Shown here: positions 33,292 to 41,289 of the stretch, piece after piece
Layout: each line of letters begins with the position of its first letter
Numbering within the stretch: the first letter of the stretch is position 1
NCBI GenBank assembly: GCA_041547565.1
Contig: JBFEUI010000003.1
Span: forward strand, 1 to 50,554
DNA: 50,554 nt
DNA from: JBFEUI01 sp041547565
GTDB lineage: Bacteria > Pseudomonadota > Gammaproteobacteria > Thiohalomonadales > Thiohalomonadaceae
Reading direction: 5' to 3'
Translations under genes and position numbers: made by a program
Notes under the pieces: generated by a model
The model's input: the letters and a program-made list of their open reading frames with translations, nothing else
Databases searched by the model: none
What the model was told of the DNA's origin: nothing

Positions 33292-34223
33292 GCAGGCGTA
33301 TCGCTGACCCGAAATCGTTCGGCCGTGTTGCCGTGCTGATGGGCGGCACCTCCGCAGAGCGCGAGGTATCGCTGAAAAGCGGTGCGGCGGTGCACGCGGC
33401 CCTGGAACGCCGTGGCGTTGAAACGGTGGCCATTGATGCCGGTGAGCAGGTGATCCGCCAGATCGAGCAGAGCGGTTGTGACCGGGTGTTTATTGCCCTG
33501 CATGGCCGCGGCGGTGAGGACGGTGTGATTCAGGGTGCCCTGGAGACGATGGGAATGCCCTATACCGGCAGCGGTGTGCTGGCCTCGGCACTGGGCATGG
33601 ACAAGCTGCGTACCAAGCGCATCTGGCAGGGTGCCGGTCTGCCCACGCCTGATTGCGCGCAGCTGAATGACGGCTTTGATGCGGAGGATATCGTGGCCCG
33701 GCTGGGGCTGCCGTTGATCATCAAGCCGGTACACGAGGGCTCGAGTATCGGCATGTCGAAGGTCGACACGGCCGATGCGCTTGAGACGGCCTGGCGGCAG
33801 GCGGCCCGCTACGACAGCGAGGTCATCGCCGAGCAGTGGATCGACGGCAATGAGTACACCGTGGCGATTGTTGCGGCCGAGGCCTTGCCGGCCATCTGCC
33901 TGCAGACGCCGCACAGTTTTTATGACTATGCGGCCAAGTACCAGGCCGACACCACCGAATACCTTTGCCCGTGTGGCCTGGGCCAGGGGGATGAGCAGAT
34001 GTTGCAGCGGCTGGCCCAGCAGGCATTCGACGCCGTTGGCGCGTGGGGCTGGGGCCGGGTGGATGCGATGCGTGACCGGCACGGGCAGTACTGGCTGATT
34101 GAGGTCAATACCATTCCGGGCATGACCGATCACAGCCTGGTGCCAATGGCGGCGCGTGCTGCGGGCATCGATTTCGACGAACTGGTGTGGCGCATTCTGG
34201 AGAGTTCCTATGGGCAGGAATAA
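33288..34223 (+). CDS. ddl: D-alanine-D-alanine ligase
   Basis: Ddl makes the D-Ala-D-Ala dipeptide that MurF uses. The 311-residue ATP-grasp enzyme has VAVLMGGTSAEREVSLKSG, ALHGRGGEDGVIQGALE, YTGSGVLASALGMDKLRTK, LIIKPVHEGSSIGMSKV and the ADP/Mg-binding tail DRHGQYWLIEVNTIPGMTDHSLVP. The ending overlaps ftsQ by 14 bases. Position between murB and ftsQ makes it the DdlB type. Confidence 0.96.
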   Translation: MSRRIADPKSFGRVAVLMGGTSAEREVSLKSGAAVHAALERRGVETVAIDAGEQVIRQIEQSGCDRVFIALHGRGGEDGVIQGALETMGMPYTGSGVLASALGMDKLRTKRIWQGAGLPTPDCAQLNDGFDAEDIVARLGLPLIIKPVHEGSSIGMSKVDTADALETAWRQAARYDSEVIAEQWIDGNEYTVAIVAAEALPAICLQTPHSFYDYAAKYQADTTEYLCPCGLGQGDEQMLQRLAQQAFDAVGAWGWGRVDAMRDRHGQYWLIEVNTIPGMTDHSLVPMAARAAGIDFDELVWRILESSYGQE

Positions 34224-34971
34224 GGGCGCGACAAAGAAACAGTCTGAGCCCAGGCAGATCGCCTGGTTGCGTCCTGTGCTGCGCGTGGTGGTGGGCGTGG
34301 CGCTGCTGGCCACCGTTGTTGCCGCTGGCGACTGGCTGTTGCAGCCGGAGAACCTGCCGCTCAATTCGGTACGCATTCTGGGCAAGGTGCAGTACCTGGA
34401 GCGTGACGATTTGCATGAGGCAATCGCGCCGCATGCGCAAAACGGCTTTTTGCGCGTGGATATTGCGGCGTTGCAAAACGCTATCGAGTCTCTGCCCTGG
34501 GTGGACCGTGCCAGGGTGCGTCGCAGTTGGCCCGATGTGCTGGTTGTCACGATAAGCGAACAGCGCCCATTGGCGCGCTGGGGCAGCTTGGGGTTGGTTA
34601 ATGACAGGGGGGATTTTTTCCCCGTCGCACGGCCTGCGGCGTTTGCCCAGTTGCCCCTGTTGCGTGGACCTGACGGCCGTCATGGCATGGTGGTCGAGCG
34701 TTACTTGAAAATGCGGCGGATGTTGGAGCCGGCCGGTCTTGAGATCAAAACGCTGGTGATGGACGAGCGCCGTGCCATGACCGTGGGATTGAACAACGAC
34801 ATCGATTTGCTGCTGGGGCGTGACGATGCGTACCCGCGCCTGCTGCGCTTCGTGCGGGTCTATTCCGGGGTGTTCGCTGCCCGGCAGGAGGCGATTGATA
34901 GGATCGATTTGCGTTATACCAACGGCCTGGCGGTGCGTTGGCGTGAGGAGAGGGTGGACGAAACCGTTTAG
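34210..34971 (+). CDS. ftsQ: cell-division protein FtsQ
   Basis: FtsQ is a bitopic divisome protein that joins FtsL and FtsB and regulates septal synthesis. The 253-residue protein has a short basic cytoplasmic tail, one membrane helix (about 24-43), a POTRA domain (LPLNSVRILGKVQYLERDDLHEAIAPHAQ, FLRVDIAALQNAIESLPWV) and a beta domain ending RIDLRYTNGLAVRWREER. ATG 34210 is preceded by GGAG inside the end of ddl. A GTG at 34156 is in frame but would lie deep inside ddl and is rejected. Confidence 0.93.
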   Translation: MGRNKGATKKQSEPRQIAWLRPVLRVVVGVALLATVVAAGDWLLQPENLPLNSVRILGKVQYLERDDLHEAIAPHAQNGFLRVDIAALQNAIESLPWVDRARVRRSWPDVLVVTISEQRPLARWGSLGLVNDRGDFFPVARPAAFAQLPLLRGPDGRHGMVVERYLKMRRMLEPAGLEIKTLVMDERRAMTVGLNNDIDLLLGRDDAYPRLLRFVRVYSGVFAARQEAIDRIDLRYTNGLAVRWREERVDETV

Positions 34972-34986
34972 GTCTCGGAGAGAGTT

Positions 34987-36222
34987 ATGTCTAAAAAGAC
35001 GGAAAAAAATCTGATTGTCGCTCTGGATATTGGCACCTCGAAAGTGGTGGCGATCGTCGGTGAGGTGAATCATGAGAACGGGATCGAAATCATCGGTATC
35101 GGCTCTCATCCCTCGCGCGGCCTGAAAAAGGGCGTCGTCGTCAATATCGAGTCGACCGTGGAGTCGATTCAGCGTGCCGTTGAAGAGGCCGAGTTGATGG
35201 CCGGCTGCCAGATACACTCGGTATATGCGGGCATCGCCGGCAGCCATATCAAGAGCCTCAATTCGCACGGCATTGTCGCCATTCGCGACAAGGAGGTCAG
35301 CCATGGGGATGTGGAGCGGGTGATAGATGCGGCGCGCGCGGTGGCCATTCCGGCCGACCAGAAAATCCTGCACGTGCTGCCGCAGGAATTCATCATCGAC
35401 AATCAGGAAGGCATCCGCGAGCCGGTCGGCATGTCGGGTGTGCGGCTGGAGGCGAAGGTGCATCTTGTTACCGGTGCGGTGAGCGCGGCACAGAATATCA
35501 TCAAGTGCGTGCGCCGCTGTGACCTGGAGGTGGATGACATCATTCTCGAACAACTTGCATCCAGTCACTCGGTGCTGAGCGAGGATGAGCGTGAACTGGG
35601 GGTGTGCCTGGTTGATATCGGTGGCGGCACCACCGATATGGCGGTCTTCACCGAGGGAGCGATTCGCCACACGGCGGTGATTCCGATTGCCGGCGATCAG
35701 GTGACCAATGATATTGCGGTGGCGCTGCGGACACCGACCCAACATGCCGAGGATATCAAGATCAAATATGCCTGCGCGCTGACGCAGTTGGCCAATGCCG
35801 ATGAAACCATCGAGGTGCCCAGTGTGGGCGATCGGCCGCCGCGCAGGCTGGCCCGTCAGACTCTGGCCGAGGTGGTCGAACCGCGTTATGAAGAGTTGTT
35901 CACCCTGGTGCAGGCCGAGTTGCGCCGCAGCGGCTTCGAGGAGCTGTGCGCGGCGGGTATCGTGCTGACCGGCGGTACGGCAAAGATGGAAGGCGTGGTT
36001 GATCTGGCCGAGGAGATATTCCACATGCCGGTACGGCTTGGCTTGCCGCAGGGGGTCAGCGGGCTGGTTGATGTGGTGCGCAACCCGATCTATTCAACCG
36101 GGGTGGGGCTGTTGATCTTCGGCCAGCACAACCGGGGTGCGGGACTTGCGGAGATGGGTGGCGGTGCCGGAATGAAAGGCGTCATGCAACGGATGAAAAG
36201 CTGGTTTCAGGGTAATTTTTAA
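34987..36222 (+). CDS. ftsA: cell-division protein FtsA
   Basis: FtsA is an actin-like ATPase that tethers FtsZ to the membrane. The 411-residue protein has the phosphate 1 motif LDIGTSKVVAIVGE, a phosphate 2-type VDIGGGTTDMAVF and adenosine motif VLTGGTAKMEGV. The C-terminal amphipathic helix for membrane binding (GVMQRMKSWFQGNF) is visible. It starts 15 bases after ftsQ with GGAGAGAG before ATG. Confidence 0.97.
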   Translation: MSKKTEKNLIVALDIGTSKVVAIVGEVNHENGIEIIGIGSHPSRGLKKGVVVNIESTVESIQRAVEEAELMAGCQIHSVYAGIAGSHIKSLNSHGIVAIRDKEVSHGDVERVIDAARAVAIPADQKILHVLPQEFIIDNQEGIREPVGMSGVRLEAKVHLVTGAVSAAQNIIKCVRRCDLEVDDIILEQLASSHSVLSEDERELGVCLVDIGGGTTDMAVFTEGAIRHTAVIPIAGDQVTNDIAVALRTPTQHAEDIKIKYACALTQLANADETIEVPSVGDRPPRRLARQTLAEVVEPRYEELFTLVQAELRRSGFEELCAAGIVLTGGTAKMEGVVDLAEEIFHMPVRLGLPQGVSGLVDVVRNPIYSTGVGLLIFGQHNRGAGLAEMGGGAGMKGVMQRMKSWFQGNF

Positions 36223-36276
36223 CGGTTTTAAGTTTTGGTTGGGGGCAACCCCGTCCACTATACGAGGAGGTGAAAC

Positions 36277-37419
36277 ATGTTCGAGCTGATGGATACTCAG
36301 ACACAAAGTGCGGTGATCAAGGTGGTTGGCGTCGGTGGTGGCGGCGGCAATGCTGTTGAGCATATGGTTTGTGAAAGCGTCGAGGGCGTGGATTTTATCT
36401 GTGCCAATACCGACGCCCAGGCCCTGGAAAAAGCGAGCACGCGGACGGTGCTGCAGATAGGCACCAATATCACAAAAGGACTGGGGGCAGGCGCCAATCC
36501 GGATGTGGGACGCCAGGCCGCCCTGGAGGACAGGGATCGTATTCATGAGGTTATTGATGGTGCGGATATGGTCTTTATCACAGCCGGTATGGGTGGCGGT
36601 ACCGGTACCGGTGGTGCCCCCATTGTTGCCCAGGTGGCCAAGGAACTGGGCATACTCACCGTGGCCGTGGTGACCCGTCCGTTTCCGTTTGAAGGAAAGA
36701 AGCGCATGGAAGTGGCGCATGCGGGGATTGAGGAACTGAAGCAGTATGTCGATTCGCTGATCACCATACCCAATGAAAAACTGCTGAGCGTGCTGGGCAA
36801 AAACATGACCCTGCTCGATGCCTTCAAGGCGGCAAACAATGTGTTGCTTGGTGCGGTACAGGGCATTGCCGATCTGATCACGCGTCCCGGTTTGATTAAC
36901 GTTGACTTTGCCGATGTACGTACCGTCATGTCGGAGATGGGCATGGCGATGATGGGAACCGGCTATGCCAGCGGTGAGAACCGTGCGCGTGAAGCGGCCG
37001 AGGCGGCAGTCTCCAGCCCGCTGCTTGAGGACGTCAACCTCTCCGGTGCCCGCGGCATTCTGGTCAACGTCACCGCCGGCCTGGATATGTCCATCGGTGA
37101 GTTTGAAGAGGTGGGCAATACCATCAAGGAGTTTGCCTCTGAAAATGCGACAGTGGTTGTCGGTACCGTGATTGACCCGGAGATGAGCGATGAACTGCGT
37201 GTCACCGTGGTGGCAACCGGGCTTGGCCAGGGCGACAAGGTCGAGGACCAGCCGGTGAAACTCGTGGTCAACAAGAGTAAAAACGGTGAGGTCGACTACG
37301 AGGCGCTGGACCGTCCGACAGTGTTGCGCAACAAGCCGGAGAAAGAGCACGCTGCGGAAAATAAAGGTGACATGGAGTATCTGGATATCCCGGCGTTCCT
37401 GCGGCGACAGGCGGATTGA
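36277..37419 (+). CDS. ftsZ: cell-division GTPase FtsZ
   Basis: FtsZ is the tubulin-like GTPase that forms the Z ring. The 380-residue protein has VVGVGGGGGNAVEHM, the tubulin signature GGGTGTGGAPIVA, NVDFADVRTVMSEMG and the conserved C-terminal peptide YLDIPAFLRRQAD that binds FtsA and ZipA/ZapD-type partners. A very strong ribosome site GAGGAGGTG ends 5 bases before ATG 36277, which fits the high FtsZ level needed. A GGGG-CCCC hairpin-like stretch precedes it. Confidence 0.98.
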   Translation: MFELMDTQTQSAVIKVVGVGGGGGNAVEHMVCESVEGVDFICANTDAQALEKASTRTVLQIGTNITKGLGAGANPDVGRQAALEDRDRIHEVIDGADMVFITAGMGGGTGTGGAPIVAQVAKELGILTVAVVTRPFPFEGKKRMEVAHAGIEELKQYVDSLITIPNEKLLSVLGKNMTLLDAFKAANNVLLGAVQGIADLITRPGLINVDFADVRTVMSEMGMAMMGTGYASGENRAREAAEAAVSSPLLEDVNLSGARGILVNVTAGLDMSIGEFEEVGNTIKEFASENATVVVGTVIDPEMSDELRVTVVATGLGQGDKVEDQPVKLVVNKSKNGEVDYEALDRPTVLRNKPEKEHAAENKGDMEYLDIPAFLRRQAD

Positions 37420-37459
37420 CTGCCCGTTGCCGCTGCGATTGAACTGTGAACCCGTTCTC

Positions 37460-37488
37460 TAGGCAGGGTTTTGCAACTGTGCTATTAT
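37460..37488 (+). promoter_or_regulatory. candidate lpxC promoter
   Basis: TAGGCA (37460-37465, 4 of 6 match to -35) and TATTAT (37483-37488, -10) are separated by exactly 17 bases, 51 bases before the lpxC start. The ftsZ-lpxC interval commonly has a promoter in relatives. The -35 is imperfect. Confidence 0.4.
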
Positions 37489-37539
37489 GCGCGCAACATA
37501 TATCAATCTGCCCTGAAAAATCAGAGGGTTACGCAAAAA

Positions 37540-38451
37540 ATGATCCGTCAAAGGACACTTAAAAACGTTATTCGTGCCACGGGTGTCGGTCTGCATACCG
37601 GGGAGAAGGTCTATCTCACCCTGCGTCCTGCACCCGTCGATAGCGGTATCATTTTCCGCCGTATTGACCTCGATGAATCGGTTGAGGTGGTCGCCAAGGC
37701 AGAAAACGTGGGTGACACCACCCTGTCATCGACGCTTGCCAATGGTGATGTGCGGATCTCTACGGTAGAGCATCTGCTTTCCGCCCTCGCCGGACTGGGT
37801 ATTGACAATGCCTATGTCGATCTCAGTGCCGCCGAAGTGCCGATTATGGATGGCAGTGCCGGACCGTTTGTATTCTTGATCCAGTCGGCAGGCATCGAGG
37901 AGCAGGCGGCGGCCAAGAAGTTCATCCGCATCAAGCGGGAAGTGCAGGTCGAGGACGGCGACAAGTGGGTGCGTTTCGAACCCTTTGATGGCTTTAAGGT
38001 CAGCATGTCCATCGACTTTGACCACCCGGTGTTTCAGGGGCGAACTCAGACGGCTGAAATCGATTTTTCCACCACCTCCTTCGTGAAAGAAGTCAGCCGT
38101 GCACGCACCTTCGGGTTTATGAGTCAGCTGGAAATGTTGCGCGCCAGAAATCTGGCACTCGGCGGCAGTCTGGACAACGCCATTGTTGTAGACGATTACC
38201 GCGTTCTGAACGAAGATGGCTTGCGCTACGAGGATGAGTTCGTCAAGCACAAGGTGCTTGACGCCATCGGCGACCTCTATCTGCTGGGGCACAGCCTGAT
38301 TGGTGCATTCAGCGGCTATAAGTCGGGCCACGCGCTCAACAATCAGCTGCTCAGGACACTGCTGGCCAATGAGGATGCATGGGAACTGGTGACCTTTGAT
38401 GATCCGAAAGAGGCACCCATCTCCTACATTCAACCTGTTCCAGTAGGCTAG
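37540..38451 (+). CDS. lpxC: UDP-3-O-acyl-GlcNAc deacetylase LpxC
   Basis: LpxC is the committed step of lipid A synthesis. The 303-residue zinc enzyme (E. coli 305) starts MIRQRTLKNVIRATGVGLHTGE. The zinc-site histidines lie in STVEHLLSALAG and in HKVLDAIGDLYLLGHSLIGAF, and the GHALNNQLLR stretch follows as expected. ATG 37540 is preferred over a longer reading from 37471, because the family start is at this Met and GAGGG lies before it. It confirms an outer membrane with LPS. Confidence 0.97.
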   Translation: MIRQRTLKNVIRATGVGLHTGEKVYLTLRPAPVDSGIIFRRIDLDESVEVVAKAENVGDTTLSSTLANGDVRISTVEHLLSALAGLGIDNAYVDLSAAEVPIMDGSAGPFVFLIQSAGIEEQAAAKKFIRIKREVQVEDGDKWVRFEPFDGFKVSMSIDFDHPVFQGRTQTAEIDFSTTSFVKEVSRARTFGFMSQLEMLRARNLALGGSLDNAIVVDDYRVLNEDGLRYEDEFVKHKVLDAIGDLYLLGHSLIGAFSGYKSGHALNNQLLRTLLANEDAWELVTFDDPKEAPISYIQPVPVG

Positions 38452-38475
38452 GGAACAAACCGGTTAGCGATGGAT

Positions 38476-38916
38476 TCAACGCTTGGCATGGCGTACAAGT
38501 TTACGCAATGCGGCGCTGAGTCTTTTGTCGTCTATGGATGAGGCGGCTGAATTGATGACCTCAGCACTTTTGAGTGTTAGTTTAAGCGGAGGGCGCTGGC
38601 GGTGACGCTGACGTGACTCTGGTAATACGACCAGGCGAATCTCCTTGAGATGATGAAAGCGCCGGTGACGTTTCAGCTGGCGCAACAGCTGTGGCAACTG
38701 GTAGCGCAGGCGACTGGCCCAGACATTACTGGTAACGGCGAGGGTTAAAACATCGTCCTGTACATTGGCGAGTCGGCAGTGCGGCGCGATCTCGATGGGC
38801 AGCAAAGCCTTGATACCGTGCTCAAGTTGCAGCAGATGACGGGAATGTTTTAGGGTCTTGCCAAGCGCGCCGTTGCGAGCAGAAAGCAGTGATGCGATGG
38901 ATTTGGGCTTTTTCAT
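38476..38916 (-). CDS. dciA: DciA-like DUF721 protein, replicative helicase loader
   Basis: A 146-residue DUF721 protein. DciA loads the replicative helicase DnaB in bacteria lacking DnaC-type loaders. The N-terminal KH-like part (ALLPIEIAPHCRLANVQDDVLTLAVTSNVWASRLRYQLPQLLRQL) is the conserved core: the W and RLRYQ are hallmarks. A basic tail follows (RQRHRQRPP). ATG 38916 is preferred; a longer start at 38961 would add an unconserved segment. It is convergent with lpxC, the common location of DUF721 genes in gammaproteobacteria. Confidence 0.85.
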   Translation of the reverse strand: MKKPKSIASLLSARNGALGKTLKHSRHLLQLEHGIKALLPIEIAPHCRLANVQDDVLTLAVTSNVWASRLRYQLPQLLRQLKRHRRFHHLKEIRLVVLPESRQRHRQRPPLKLTLKSAEVINSAASSIDDKRLSAALRKLVRHAKR

Positions 38917-38972
38917 ATTTAAGTCAGTAGTATAGTTGACCGAAATAATAACTGGGAACACTGGGATTTACG

Positions 38973-39896
38973 ATGAATATCCTGCTGATCACAAAAAAAA
39001 TCGGCTGCTCTAGATGTATCTCATTTGGGCAACGTTCGGCCGTAGGACTCGCTCTTGCGGTCTTTATTGTGTTGCCTGCCCTGAGTGTCTTTCTGGGTTA
39101 TCGGATGGCTCTTCCTGAGGGCGGTGGCCCCGAGGCATTGTCGACTGCCTGGGAGCAGGAAATGGCCATGCAACGCTCCGAGATTCTGGAGGCAAGACGG
39201 GTCGCCGAGGAAAACCTCAACGCGCTTACCCTGAGACTGGGCCAGATGCAGGCGCATGTCATCAGGCTGGATGCGCTGGGACAGCGTCTGACCCAGATGG
39301 CGGGCCTGGATAAAGGGGAGTTCAACTTTGATAACCCCCCTGCACAGGGCGGACCCGAGAGCAGTAATGAACTCGCCTCGATCGAAGTTCCCGATTTTCT
39401 GGCTCAAATCGAGACTGTGACCCGCCAGCTTGAGGACAGGGAGCAGCAGCTGGACGTCCTTGAGACCATGCTGATGAACCGCAACCTGCAGGCAGAGGTT
39501 CTCCCTACCGGGCGGCCGATAAAGAAGGGCTGGCTTTCGTCAAAGTACGGCATGCGCACCGATCCGTTCTCCGGCAAGCAGGAATTTCACAAGGGTGTAG
39601 ACCTGGCCGGCAAGGAGGGCTCGGATGTGATCTCCGTTGCTGCCGGCGTTGTGACCTGGGCAGGCAAGCGTTACGGTTACGGCAATATGATTGAGGTGAA
39701 CCACGGCAAAGGCTATGTCACCCGCTACGGTCACAACAAAGAAATTGCGGTGAAGGTTGGTGAGACCGTGAAAAAGGGCCAGACGATTGGCCTGATGGGC
39801 TCCACCGGTCGTTCAACCGGTCCGCACGTCCATTTTGAGGTGTGGCGCAACGGCAAGATCGTCAACCCGACCAAGTATCTGTACGCAGCAAAATAA
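38973..39896 (+). CDS. membrane-anchored M23 metallopeptidase
   Basis: A 307-residue protein with one N-terminal membrane helix (about 24-43), a long periplasmic coiled coil (about 60-115 and 135-170) and a C-terminal LytM/M23 peptidase domain (about 190-300). Zinc-site residues are present: FHKGVDLAG (HxxxD) and HVHFEVW (HxH), so it should be an active endopeptidase cutting peptidoglycan cross-links. It resembles the M23 peptidase often found between lpxC and secA. The following hairpin terminator ends the transcript. Confidence 0.9.
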   Translation: MNILLITKKIGCSRCISFGQRSAVGLALAVFIVLPALSVFLGYRMALPEGGGPEALSTAWEQEMAMQRSEILEARRVAEENLNALTLRLGQMQAHVIRLDALGQRLTQMAGLDKGEFNFDNPPAQGGPESSNELASIEVPDFLAQIETVTRQLEDREQQLDVLETMLMNRNLQAEVLPTGRPIKKGWLSSKYGMRTDPFSGKQEFHKGVDLAGKEGSDVISVAAGVVTWAGKRYGYGNMIEVNHGKGYVTRYGHNKEIAVKVGETVKKGQTIGLMGSTGRSTGPHVHFEVWRNGKIVNPTKYLYAAK

Positions 39897-39929
39897 GCGC
39901 TAGCTGGACATCAATTCGGTGAATAAACG

Positions 39930-39964
39930 AAATGCCATGTGATGCAAGTCGCATGGCATTTTTT
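39930..39964 (+). terminator. rho-independent terminator after the M23 peptidase gene
   Basis: AAATGCCATG (39930-39939) pairs with CATGGCATTT (39952-39961) over 10 base pairs, and a run of six T ends at 39964. It lies 33 bases after the stop. Two ATG codons in the frame of the next gene sit inside its arms. Confidence 0.85.
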
Positions 39965-39973
39965 CTATCTAAC

Positions 39974-41122
39974 GTGGACAAGCGAATCAATCTCAAACTC
40001 GGTGTGTTGCTCCTGGTGCTGCTGGCAAACGGCTGTGCTGTTGCCCCCGACAAGCCGCAAACAGTGGTTGAACAGGAGCCGCTCATTACACAGGCTGATG
40101 AACAGCCCGTGCTGGCCGAGCCTGTAAAACCGCTGCCCAATATCACGATTGCTGCGGTCGGTGACATCATGCTCGGCACCGACTTTCCCGATAACCGGTT
40201 ACCCCCCGGTGATGGCCGACATTTACTGGATGGCGTTACGGATACGCTAAACGGCGTTGATGTCGCCTTTGGCAATCTCGAAGGGGGGCTGTTTGATGGC
40301 GGTGAGCCATTTAAGAAATGCAGCAACCCGTCGCTCTGCTACCTGTTTCGTTCACCAGCCCGCTATGTAGAGAACTTGAAACGGGCGGGGTTTGATGTTG
40401 TCAGCCTGGCGAATAACCATGCACGCGATTTTGGCGAGGCCGGGCGCAGTGCGACGATGGCGACCCTCGATGCTGCCGGTATCCTGCACTCGGGCAGAGC
40501 CGGTGATGTGGCCAGCTGGCAGGTTAACGGTGTGCGGGTAGGCCTTATTGCCTTTGCCCCGTTTGCCGGATCACACGATATGCTCAATACCCCCGAAGCC
40601 GTGCGCCTGATAACGGCTTTCGCGCAACAGCACGATGTTACCCTGGTGTCGGTACATGCGGGAGCGGAGGGTCGTGATGCATTGCATCTTCCATTCAGCA
40701 AAGAGGCCTATCACGGCGAGAACCGGGGTGACGTGGTCAAGTTCGCACACCTGGCCGTGGATGCCGGTGCCGACATAGTGATCGGTCACGGCCCGCATGT
40801 GCCGCGGGCAATCGAGCTATACCGTGACCGGCTGATTGCCTACAGTCTGGGCAATTTTGCCACCTACCGTGGATTTCGCATTAGCGGTGAAAATGGACTG
40901 GCGCCCATACTGCTTGCCGAGCTGGGGTCGGATGGGCGGTTTGTCGCCGGCAGGGTGGTGTCCGCCCGCCAGTACAGGCCGGATGGTACCCGGATCGATC
41001 CCAGGGGACGCGCCGCCCGCCTGATGCAGCAGTTGACCGCGTCCGACTTCCCGGAAGGTGTGCTTGACATCAAGAAGGACGGTACGATTATTTACAAGCA
41101 GAAACAGGTTGTTACGAAATAA
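39974..41122 (+). CDS. CapA-family lipoprotein (PGA_cap domain)
   Basis: A 382-residue CapA/PgsA-like protein with a calcineurin-like metallophosphatase fold. Segments: IAAVGDIMLG, VAFGNLEGGLFDG, VVSLANNHARDFGEAG, SVHAGAEG and IVIGHGPHVPRAIELYRDRLIAYSLGNFA. The N terminus reads as a lipoprotein signal, with lipobox LLANGC. GTG 39974 is chosen because the ATGs at 39932 and 39953 lie inside the preceding terminator hairpin; the start is therefore uncertain. CapA relatives act in poly-gamma-glutamate capsule export, but no other capsule gene is near, so the role is unknown. Confidence 0.8.
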   Translation: MDKRINLKLGVLLLVLLANGCAVAPDKPQTVVEQEPLITQADEQPVLAEPVKPLPNITIAAVGDIMLGTDFPDNRLPPGDGRHLLDGVTDTLNGVDVAFGNLEGGLFDGGEPFKKCSNPSLCYLFRSPARYVENLKRAGFDVVSLANNHARDFGEAGRSATMATLDAAGILHSGRAGDVASWQVNGVRVGLIAFAPFAGSHDMLNTPEAVRLITAFAQQHDVTLVSVHAGAEGRDALHLPFSKEAYHGENRGDVVKFAHLAVDAGADIVIGHGPHVPRAIELYRDRLIAYSLGNFATYRGFRISGENGLAPILLAELGSDGRFVAGRVVSARQYRPDGTRIDPRGRAARLMQQLTASDFPEGVLDIKKDGTIIYKQKQVVTK

Positions 41123-41152
41123 ATCCGCAAGTCATCAATGCCTTGGTAGACA

Positions 41153-41169
41153 ACCTGGTAGCGCCAGGT
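41153..41169. repeat. short perfect hairpin upstream of secA
   Basis: ACCTGG (41153-41158) and CCAGGT (41164-41169) form a 6-base-pair stem with a 5-base loop, about 120 bases before secA. No T-run follows, so it is not a terminator. It could be a leader structure or protein site. Confidence 0.3.
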
Positions 41170-41289
41170 GATTCCGAATGTCATTACGTGAATTTAGCCT
41201 GTATTCGGGCTAGAATGTCACGCTTTAGTAGCACTATCGCTTAATGGGCTTGTATAAACCGGCGGCCCGCCAAAGGACAACAGTTATTC

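Noticed and set aside
34105..36024. Long minus-strand reading frame (639 codons) over ftsQ and ftsA
   Set aside because: Antisense shadow in GC-rich coding DNA; ftsQ and ftsA on the plus strand are certain.
39932..39973. ATG 39932 or 39953 as the CapA gene start
   Set aside because: Both lie inside the perfect terminator hairpin, and the extra residues do not look like a signal peptide; kept only as an alternative.
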